From Archangium sp. (GTDB lineage Bacteria > Myxococcota > Myxococcia > Myxococcales > Myxococcaceae): a DNA stretch of 5,432 bases. A model generated the notes under the pieces. That model was not told the origin of the DNA and did not search any database. It saw only the letters and a list, made by a program, of their open reading frames with translations. The translations under genes and the position numbers were made by a program. The DNA lies in the NCBI GenBank assembly GCA_016793525.1, contig JAEUJT010000086.1, positions 1-5,432 on the forward strand. The letters are read 5' to 3'. Shown here piece after piece: positions 1 through 4,904 of the stretch (position 1 is its first letter; every line of letters begins with the position of its first letter).

Positions 1-251
1 CCGGCGTCAGCGACGTGTTCGACCTCACCGTCGACGACGACGCGCACACCTTCGTCGCCAACGGCGTGGTGGTGCACAACAAAAGCATCCTCCCGGAATG
101 CACGGAGGACGCAGACGGAGGCGTTCGCTCCGAGCTGAGGAGCCCCTCGTGCCGGTGCGCGAACCGAACCTGGGCCGAGTGCGACGACGCTGGCGTGTGT
201 GGTGCGTGCGGAGCTCCGCGCGATGGCGGCTCTCCCGACGCCGGGCCCTGA
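1..251 (+). CDS. C-terminal end of a Hint/intein-like domain protein (5' partial)
   Basis: The reading frame is open from the window's first base (first full codon at 3) to TGA at 249-251, giving 82 visible residues; the true start lies outside the window. Visible residues 5-26 read as a typical C-terminal Hint block: V-F-D-L-T-V, then H-T-F-V-A-N-G, then V-V-V-H-N. In inteins and Hint domains this block carries the terminal His-Asn that performs Asn cyclisation. The residue after Asn26 is Lys27, then Ser28, instead of the Cys/Ser/Thr nucleophile that canonical protein splicing needs. Cleavage or a bacterial intein-like reaction is therefore more plausible than normal splicing. The remaining tail of about 54 residues has six cysteines, including C-R-C, and ends in a Gly/Asp/Pro-rich run with P-D-A-G-P, which suggests an exported protein. 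The N-terminal Hint half with its first Cys is not visible, so activity cannot be judged. The GTG at 15 falls inside the domain and is not a real start. The gene converges on sppA with 3 bp between stop codons. Confidence 0.8.
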   Translation, partial: GVSDVFDLTVDDDAHTFVANGVVVHNKSILPECTEDADGGVRSELRSPSCRCANRTWAECDDAGVCGACGAPRDGGSPDAGP

Positions 252-254
252 CGC

Positions 255-2102
255 TCAGCGAATGACGGGGCGGTATTCCATGAGCGGGAAGGTGGTCTCA
301 CCCGCCAGCACCTGACCAGCGAAGGCGCCGAGGCCAGGGAAGCGCCGGAGGAGCGGTGCGGCGCCGGTCAGCTCCACCGCGCGCTTCAGCACCGCGTCGG
401 CCACCGACATCGAGGGCGCGGTGTCGTCTTCATCGTCTTGGCTCAGCAGCTGCTGCACGAAGGTCTTCTTCTTGTCGAAGAGGCGCAGCTGCACGGTGTC
501 GTCGGCGGCGATGTTGGCCTTCTCTTTCCCCAGGGCGATGGCGGCGTCGAAGCCTCCGAGGCGGTCGACCAACCCGTTGGCCAGCGCCTGCGTGCCGAGC
601 CAGGTGCGGCCCTGCGCCACCGCTTCGAGCTCGTCGAACGTCTTGCCGCGCCCCTTCGCCGCCAGGTCGACGAAGCGCTTGTACGAGGCGTAGAGGTCGC
701 TATCGAAGTGCTTCGCCTCGTCGGGCGTCATCACCCGCGCGCCGATGACCGCGTCGGCGTGTGCGCCCACCTTAAACGTCTCGTTGTTGAGGCCCATTTT
801 TTCGTACAGCCCGCCGAGGCTGGGCACGACGCTGAAGATGCCGATGCTGCCGGTGTACGTGCTGGGCTGGGCGACGATGCCCGACGCGTCCATCGAGACC
901 CAATAGCCGCCGCTCGCCGCCACGTCAGACATCGACACGATGACCGGCTTCTTCGCGCGCGCTTTTTCGACCTCGCGCCGCACGTAGTCGCAGCCGAGGC
1001 CCGCGCCGCCGGGCGAATCGACGCGGAGAATGATGGCCTTCACCGAGTCGTCGTCGACCGCGTCGCGGAGCGCGGCGATGAGCGGCGTGGAGCCCTGGGT
1101 GTCTCCGCCGAACGGGCTCGCGCCGTCGCCTTTGCCCGACACGATGAGCCCTACCGAATACACCAGCGCGAAGGTGTGTTTGCCCTTGGGGAGCCCCGCG
1201 CTCACCGGGTCGACGTCGCGGTACTTCGCGGCCGAGAGCCACTTGATTTTCGCGTCGGCGTCGATGCCCGCCTTGGTGCGCACGGTCGCTTCGATGTCGT
1301 CCCAGTAGGCGACGGTGTCGATGAGCTTCTTCTCAAGCGCCCAGTCGGCTTTTTCACCGGCCTCGTCGATGAGCTTCAGCAGCTCGGGCTTCTCGAGGCC
1401 CCGCGCCGTGCTCACCGCGTCGAGGAAAGAATTGAACACGCCGTTGAGCTCGTCGTTGAGCATCTCCTTCACCGGCTCGGTGAAGGCCTTCATGCCGAAC
1501 TGCTGGCCCGAGGCCGACTTGTACTTGCCGTAGCGAAAGTACTGCACCTCGATGCCCAGCTTCTCGAGGAGCCCCGGGTAGTGCGCGAGGTCCATCGCCA
1601 GGCCGTTGAACTCGAAGCGCGAGTCGGGCGGCATCGCGATGGTGTCGGCGGCGAGCGCCAACGCGTACTCCTTCTCAGTCATGAACTCGGAGTAGGCGAT
1701 GACGAACTTCCCGCTCTTCTTGAAGTCGGTGAGCGCGTCGCGGAGCTCTTCGATTTTGGCCCAGCCGATGGCCAGCGGCTCGAGGCGCAGCACCACGCCC
1801 TTGACGCGCGTATCGACCGCCGCCTTCTTCAAGTTCAACACGTGCTGGCGAACGGTGACCGGCTTGGTGCCGAACAGGTCATCGAAGCCTTCGGCGTGCA
1901 CGAACTCGGGAATGTCGCCGCCGAGGGTGATGCGGAGCACCGCCCGGTCATCGACGGTGACGGTGTTGCCCACCACCGTCGCCGCGACCACGCCGCCCAC
2001 CGCCAACATCACGAACAGGCCGCAGCCGATGAGGAACAGCGGCGCACTGCTGCGTCTTCGGGGGGGCGGTGATGAGGCCAGGACCGGCATCGACTCGTTC
2101 AT
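255..2102 (-). CDS. sppA: Signal peptide peptidase SppA, 67-kDa two-domain type
   Basis: This is an inner-membrane serine protease with a Ser-Lys dyad, of the family that degrades signal peptides left in the membrane after secretion. The 615-aa product matches the length of the long E. coli-type SppA (618 aa) rather than the short single-domain form. A proline/arginine-rich cytoplasmic N-terminus (R-R-R near residue 17) is followed by one hydrophobic anchor at about residues 20-44. The N-terminal half carries the G-K-Y-K-S-A motif with the likely catalytic lysine at K195. The C-terminal half carries D-S-P-G-G (about 362-366), then A-A-S-G-G-Y-W with the likely nucleophile S397, then T-G-S-I-G-I-F. 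Both halves of the tandem fold are therefore intact. An acidic stretch (D-D-E-D-D) near residue 559 precedes the C-terminal segment. I chose ATG at 2102 because it places the anchor normally; the frame also allows TTG at 2138 (627 aa), and neither has a good Shine-Dalgarno. It lies 48 bp downstream of the SDR gene on the same strand, probably in one operon. Confidence 0.95.
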   Translation of the reverse strand: MNESMPVLASSPPPRRRSSAPLFLIGCGLFVMLAVGGVVAATVVGNTVTVDDRAVLRITLGGDIPEFVHAEGFDDLFGTKPVTVRQHVLNLKKAAVDTRVKGVVLRLEPLAIGWAKIEELRDALTDFKKSGKFVIAYSEFMTEKEYALALAADTIAMPPDSRFEFNGLAMDLAHYPGLLEKLGIEVQYFRYGKYKSASGQQFGMKAFTEPVKEMLNDELNGVFNSFLDAVSTARGLEKPELLKLIDEAGEKADWALEKKLIDTVAYWDDIEATVRTKAGIDADAKIKWLSAAKYRDVDPVSAGLPKGKHTFALVYSVGLIVSGKGDGASPFGGDTQGSTPLIAALRDAVDDDSVKAIILRVDSPGGAGLGCDYVRREVEKARAKKPVIVSMSDVAASGGYWVSMDASGIVAQPSTYTGSIGIFSVVPSLGGLYEKMGLNNETFKVGAHADAVIGARVMTPDEAKHFDSDLYASYKRFVDLAAKGRGKTFDELEAVAQGRTWLGTQALANGLVDRLGGFDAAIALGKEKANIAADDTVQLRLFDKKKTFVQQLLSQDDEDDTAPSMSVADAVLKRAVELTGAAPLLRRFPGLGAFAGQVLAGETTFPLMEYRPVIR

Positions 2103-2107
2103 GGCGA

Positions 2108-2126
2108 GGTGCGTAACCGGCGCACC
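2108..2126 (-). repeat. Small inverted repeat just upstream of the sppA start
   Basis: On the minus strand GGTGCG (2126-2121) and CGCACC (2113-2108) form a perfect 6-bp stem with a 7-nt loop, ending 5 nt before the chosen sppA ATG. In the mRNA it would occupy the place where a ribosome binding site is expected, and no Shine-Dalgarno-like sequence is visible there. It may modulate initiation or simply reflect GC-rich sequence. Confidence 0.4.
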
Positions 2127-2150
2127 CCCACGGAGCAAGGAGCGTGGCGG

Positions 2151-3125
2151 CTAGAGCCACCCCAAATGGACGTAGCTCTCCGCGCTGCGCTTCAGCGCGT
2201 CGGCCACCGCGCGACGCGGCCGATACCCGAGCAGGCGCTGCGCCTTCTCGATGGAGCACTCCCAGCCAGGCGCCAGCAGCTGCCTCGCGAGCTTGCGACT
2301 GAGCGGCAGCTTTCGACCCGAGACGTTCGACGCCACGTCGGCCAGCGCGCCCAGGCCGGGGAGCACCGCTTCGGGCACCGTCACCGTGCGCGCGGAGACG
2401 CCGAGCACGTCGGCCGCTTGCTGCATCAAGCCGTCGAGCGTGAGCGACTCGTGGGAGGAACAGAAGAACGTCTCACCGACGGCCTCGGGGCGCGTGCCCT
2501 GCAACACGAGCTGGTCCACCGCGTCGTCGACGTCGACCATCGAGATGCGGCGCGGAGGGCCTCCGAGCTTCAGCACCAGGCCGCGCTTCGCCAGGCGAAA
2601 GAAGACGAGGTTCTCGCGGTCACCGGGCCCGAGAATGCGCGACGGCCGGCAGCAGGTGACGTCGAGCTGGCTCGAGAAGCCGAAGGCGATGCGCTCGGCC
2701 TCGGCCTTCGACTCGCCGTACCACTCGGTGGGCGCGAGGGGCTGGGTCTCCACGCGCGGGTGACCGGAGCGTGAAGGCCCCGACGCCGCGAGCGAGCCAA
2801 CCAACACCAGCCGCCTGGCTTTCGTCGCCACCATGGCCTCGGCGACGAAGCGTGTGCCCTCGGCGTTGACGCGCATGAAGTCGTCGCGCGTGGAGCCGCG
2901 CCGCGTGCCGGCCAGGTGGTACACGACGTCGACGCCGTCGACCGCCGCGGCCAAGGTGCGCGGGCGGGTGACGTCTCCCGACACGCGGGTGAAGGTGACA
3001 CCCGAAAGTGCCGAGTCATCGCTGCCGTCGCGCACCAGGCAGCGCACCTCGTCGCCGCGTGTGGAGAGGTGGCGAGCGAGCGCCGCGCCGACGAAGCCGT
3101 TGGCGCCGGTAATGAGGATTCGCAT
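2151..3125 (-). CDS. NAD(P)-dependent epimerase/dehydratase family protein (extended SDR)
   Basis: A 324-aa soluble oxidoreductase or epimerase of the extended short-chain dehydrogenase/reductase family. The Rossmann dinucleotide-binding motif T-G-A-N-G-F-V-G lies at residues 6-13, right at the N-terminus, which supports ATG 3125 as the start. H-L-A-G at 70-73 is the typical turn after beta-4. The catalytic serine is probably S111 or S115 in V-G-S-L-A-A-S, and the Y-x-x-x-K pair is Y136/K140 in W-Y-G-E-S-K. R-P-S-R-I-L-G-P-G-D-R at 160-170 is the usual nucleotide-sugar/steroid SDR signature region. Substrate cannot be read from sequence: the pattern resembles dihydroflavonol-reductase, 3-beta-HSD-like and UDP-sugar epimerase relatives. 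The C-terminal third is the variable substrate domain. Frame continues upstream to 3515, but that part overlaps the SWIB gene antisense and lacks domain sense. The gene is first in a likely two-gene unit with sppA and divergent from the SWIB gene. No clear Shine-Dalgarno precedes the ATG. Confidence 0.92.
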   Translation of the reverse strand: MRILITGANGFVGAALARHLSTRGDEVRCLVRDGSDDSALSGVTFTRVSGDVTRPRTLAAAVDGVDVVYHLAGTRRGSTRDDFMRVNAEGTRFVAEAMVATKARRLVLVGSLAASGPSRSGHPRVETQPLAPTEWYGESKAEAERIAFGFSSQLDVTCCRPSRILGPGDRENLVFFRLAKRGLVLKLGGPPRRISMVDVDDAVDQLVLQGTRPEAVGETFFCSSHESLTLDGLMQQAADVLGVSARTVTVPEAVLPGLGALADVASNVSGRKLPLSRKLARQLLAPGWECSIEKAQRLLGYRPRRAVADALKRSAESYVHLGWL

Positions 3126-3144
3126 GATGTGGGACACGCACTTT

Positions 3145-3167
3145 CCCTCGAAAAAAAAGAACGAGGG
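3145..3167. repeat. A-tract hairpin in the SDR/SWIB divergent intergenic region
   Basis: CCCTCG (3145-3150) and CGAGGG (3162-3167) are perfect 6-bp inverted arms around an 11-nt loop that is almost all A on the + strand. A short T run follows at 3172-3176. Read on the + strand it looks terminator-like, although no + strand gene lies directly upstream. Read on the minus strand it falls in the probable leader of the SDR gene, 19 nt before its ATG. The homopolymeric A stretch stands out in this GC-rich sequence and may be part of a promoter or bending element. Confidence 0.4.
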
Positions 3168-3188
3168 GCTGTTTTTCCCTGGGGGCCG

Positions 3189-3197
3189 TGCTACCAA
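3189..3197 (+). promoter_or_regulatory. Possible extended -10 promoter element for the SWIB gene
   Basis: TGC followed by TACCAA (3192-3197) resembles an extended -10 element. It lies about 50 nt before the SWIB start codon, leaving a leader of roughly 40 nt. The region 17 nt upstream (around 3169-3175) is T-rich but has no good TTGACA match. Pattern-based only. Confidence 0.3.
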
Positions 3198-3205
3198 CCG
3201 CGGCC

Positions 3206-3221
3206 CGGTTCGAGTGAACCG
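3206..3221 (+). repeat. Perfect inverted repeat in the SWIB leader
   Basis: CGGTTC (3206-3211) and GAACCG (3216-3221) pair perfectly around the tetraloop GAGT. The repeat lies between the possible -10 element and the ribosome binding site, so it could be an operator for a dimeric regulator or an mRNA stem-loop. Six base pairs in GC-rich DNA can arise by chance. Confidence 0.4.
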
Positions 3222-3231
3222 CCACCACCAC

Positions 3232-3237
3232 AAGGAA
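3232..3237 (+). promoter_or_regulatory. Ribosome binding site of the SWIB gene
   Basis: AAGGAA sits 9 nt before ATG 3247. It is the clearest Shine-Dalgarno in the window and fixes that start over the further-upstream in-frame start codons, which would place the non-coding leader into protein. Confidence 0.7.
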
Positions 3238-3246
3238 ATAATCCAC

Positions 3247-3528
3247 ATGGCCGCCAAGAAGCCCGCAGCGAAGAAGCGCACCCCCAACGCCGCCTTCATG
3301 AAGGCGATGACCCCCTCTGAGGCCCTCGCCGAGATCGTTGGCGAGAAGCCGCTTCCGCGCACCGAAGTGACGAAGAAGGTGTGGGCGTACATCAAGAAGA
3401 ACAACCTGCAGGACGCGAAGGACCGCAAGAAGATCAACGCCGACGCCAAGCTGCAGGCCGTCTTCGGCGGCAAGAAGTCCGTCGACATGTTCCAGATGAC
3501 CAAGCTGGTGAACAACCACCTCAGCTGA
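3247..3528 (+). CDS. Stand-alone SWIB/MDM2-domain protein with basic tail
   Basis: A 93-aa basic protein. Residues 1-13 form a lysine/alanine/proline tail (A-A-K-K-P-A-A-K-K-R) like those of histone-H1-like bacterial proteins. Residues of about 16-93 are a SWIB domain: the leader M-T-P-S-E-A-L-A-E-I-V-G, the helix with V-W-A-Y-I-K-K-N-N-L-Q-D, the K-I-N-A-D-A-K-L-Q-A-V-F-G core, and the closing F-Q-M-T-K-L-V-N-N-H-L. The SWIB fold is best known from eukaryotic BAF60-type chromatin-remodelling subunits and the related MDM2 p53-binding domain. Bacterial copies occur, notably in chlamydiae, and their role is not well defined. A nucleoid-associated or transcription-related function is an inference from the domain and the basic tail. 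It is monocistronic by context, with divergent and convergent neighbours, its own AAGGAA site and a strong hairpin after the stop. The codon choice, mostly AAG for lysine and C/G-ending codons, suggests good expression. Confidence 0.93.
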   Translation: MAAKKPAAKKRTPNAAFMKAMTPSEALAEIVGEKPLPRTEVTKKVWAYIKKNNLQDAKDRKKINADAKLQAVFGGKKSVDMFQMTKLVNNHLS

Positions 3529-3537
3529 AGTCAGCTG
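3522..3537. repeat. Palindrome spanning the SWIB stop codon
   Basis: CAGCTGA (3522-3528) and TCAGCTG (3531-3537) are perfect 7-bp inverted arms separated by AG, and the first arm contains the TGA stop. CAGCTG is itself palindromic, so it also reads as a direct repeat. It could add to transcript-end structure ahead of the main hairpin. Confidence 0.45.
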
Positions 3538-3547
3538 GCTGTACCCA

Positions 3548-3584
3548 AAGGGCCTGCCGATTCCCAATTGGGCGGCAGGCCCTT
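3548..3584. terminator. Strong hairpin, likely shared terminator between convergent genes
   Basis: Positions 3548-3559 (AAGGGCCTGCCG) pair perfectly with 3573-3584 (CGGCAGGCCCTT), a 12-bp stem. Inside it CCC (3563-3565) and GGG (3570-3572) can stack further around an AATT loop, with a small ATT bulge; CCCAATTGGG is itself a 10-bp palindrome. The hairpin lies 19 nt after the SWIB stop and 31 nt beyond the aminotransferase stop, so it can act on both converging transcripts. Neither side has a long T run, so it may work as a Rho-assisted or 3'-end-stabilising structure rather than a textbook intrinsic terminator. Confidence 0.75.
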
Positions 3585-3615
3585 CGTCTGTCCAGCGTGT
3601 GGAGTTTTCCAGAGC

Positions 3616-4794
3616 TCAGGCCGGCGCGATGCCGTGGCGCTCCAGCGCGCGCAGCAGCCGGTCGACGTCGCTCTCGTCGTTGTAGAAGTGGGTCGAGATG
3701 CGCAGCCCGCCGCCGCGCGCGGTGGTGGCGATGGAGTCGTTTCGCAGCAGCGTGCGCACCGCGTCGAGGGGCTCGCCCCGCACCGGCACCACACAGATGC
3801 CCGAGCCGTGGGCCTCGTCGTCGGGCGTGTTGGGCGTGAAGCCGCGCCGCCGCAGGCCCGCTCGGAGCTGCCGCTGCAGACCCGCGATGTGCGCCGCCAC
3901 GACCTCGTGGCCAAGCGACTCGTGCAGCTCGAGCGCGCTCGAAATGGCCCTCATCGCCAGCCAGGTCCCCGCGCCCACATCGAAGCCCGCCGCGTCGTGG
4001 CGAAGCTCGACACCACTCGCGGTGAAGCCTGCGGAGTCGTCTGCGCGCCGCGCTCCGGGGAAGACCTGCCACAGCAGCGACTCAGGCACAGAGAGCCAGC
4101 TCGCCCACGGCGCTTCGTCGCGTTGCCACTCCGGGTGCAGGTACAGCAGGCCGGTGCCGTAGCCCGCGCCCACCCACTTGTGGAACGTGCCGGCGATGGC
4201 CGCGACGCCCCAGGTGCGCGCCTGGAGCTGCGTCTGCCCGATGGCCTGCGCCGCGTTGAGCACGAGCGGCAGCTTTCGGTCGCGGCAGAGCGCAGCGAGG
4301 GCCGGCACGTCGACGCGAAACCCGCTGTTGAATTGCACGATGGAGACGGCCACCGCGCCGGTGGTGGGGCGCAGCGCGGCCTCCACGTCATCGAGGGAGA
4401 AGGTGCCGTCGGTCCGCCTCCGCACCACGCGCAGGGTGAGGCCCGCGTGGAGCAGCGGCACGGTGGTGCTCGGGAACTCGTGGTCGAAGGTGAGCACCTC
4501 GGTGACACCGCGCGCGAGGAGCCGCCGCGCCATCGAGGCCATGGCCATCGAGGTCGACGAGGTGAAGGCGACGTCGTTCGCCTCCGCGCCGATGAAGCGG
4601 GCCAACCGCGCGCGGGCGGCGTCTTTCTGCGTGGCCCAGCTGGGGTAGCCGAGATCTCCGGTGGCCATCGCTTCGTCGACGTGGGCGCGCATGGCCTCGG
4701 CGACGGGCCGGGCGAGGGGAGACGAGGCGGCGGCGTTGAGCCAGGTGTGTCGCTCGAGGGCAGGGAAGAGGAGGCGCGCGTCGGCGGGAGTCAT
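3616..4794 (-). CDS. Class V aminotransferase / cysteine desulfurase-like PLP enzyme
   Basis: A 392-aa fold-type I PLP-dependent enzyme. The N-terminus reads L-F-P-A-L-E-R-H-T-W-L-N-A-A-A (9-23), typical of the class V opening. F-T-S-S-T-S-M-A-M-A (77-86) is the phosphate-binding region. D-H-E-F-P-S at 104-109 matches the isopenicillin-N-epimerase/desulfurase type. K206 in T-F-H-K-W-V-G-A-G-Y-G-T-G is the expected Schiff-base lysine. L-R-I-S-T-H-F-Y-N at 364-372 is the usual C-terminal signature. The place normally held by the Asp that contacts the PLP pyridine nitrogen (motif D-G/A-A-Q-x-x-G) reads N180-A-A-Q-A-I-G; the AAC codon is clear in the DNA. Substrate is unknown: isopenicillin N epimerase-like, desulfurase-like and kynureninase-like members all share this frame. 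Start ATG 4794 is chosen because the domain begins there; in-frame extension to 4914 has no domain match and would overlap the divergent gene. The 3' end faces the SWIB gene across the shared hairpin. Confidence 0.92.
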   Translation of the reverse strand: MTPADARLLFPALERHTWLNAAASSPLARPVAEAMRAHVDEAMATGDLGYPSWATQKDAARARLARFIGAEANDVAFTSSTSMAMASMARRLLARGVTEVLTFDHEFPSTTVPLLHAGLTLRVVRRRTDGTFSLDDVEAALRPTTGAVAVSIVQFNSGFRVDVPALAALCRDRKLPLVLNAAQAIGQTQLQARTWGVAAIAGTFHKWVGAGYGTGLLYLHPEWQRDEAPWASWLSVPESLLWQVFPGARRADDSAGFTASGVELRHDAAGFDVGAGTWLAMRAISSALELHESLGHEVVAAHIAGLQRQLRAGLRRRGFTPNTPDDEAHGSGICVVPVRGEPLDAVRTLLRNDSIATTARGGGLRISTHFYNDESDVDRLLRALERHGIAPA

Positions 4795-4802
4795 GCGCGC
4801 GT

Positions 4803-4808
4803 GTTGTA
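4803..4808 (-). promoter_or_regulatory. Possible -10 element of the aminotransferase gene
   Basis: On the minus strand TACAAC lies 8 nt before ATG 4794. If it is a -10 box, transcription would begin at or within a few nucleotides of the start codon, giving a leaderless or near-leaderless mRNA. No convincing -35 is visible. A GAGGGAGAG stretch just upstream is too far from the ATG for an ideal ribosome binding site. Confidence 0.3.
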
Positions 4809-4889
4809 CTCTCCCTCGATGCGAAACCGACCTCCGAAGACGAAATCCATCGGCCGAGGGGAAGCCGCGCGATTTCGACCTCGCGCCTG

Positions 4890-4895
4890 TAGAGT
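4890..4895 (+). promoter_or_regulatory. Possible -10 element of the lipoprotein gene
   Basis: TAGAGT lies 9 nt before ATG 4905 with little room for a leader. There is no clear Shine-Dalgarno between it and the ATG and no good -35. Together with the opposite-strand element it fits a compact divergent promoter region (4795-4904), in which I otherwise see no gene. Confidence 0.3.
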
Positions 4896-4904
4896 CGCCG
4901 GCCC

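Noticed and set aside
438..2072. 544-aa plus-strand open frame opposite sppA
   Set aside because: It is fully antisense to a well-supported sppA, rich in Arg/His/Ala/Val as expected from a GC-skewed shadow frame, and shows no domain motif.
2833..3246. N-terminal extension of the SWIB frame into the SDR gene
   Set aside because: It is antisense to the SDR coding region, and the clear AAGGAA site fixes the start at 3247.
3126..3515. 130-residue upstream extension of the SDR frame
   Set aside because: It runs antisense through the SWIB gene and the intergenic region, and the Rossmann motif begins right after ATG 3125.
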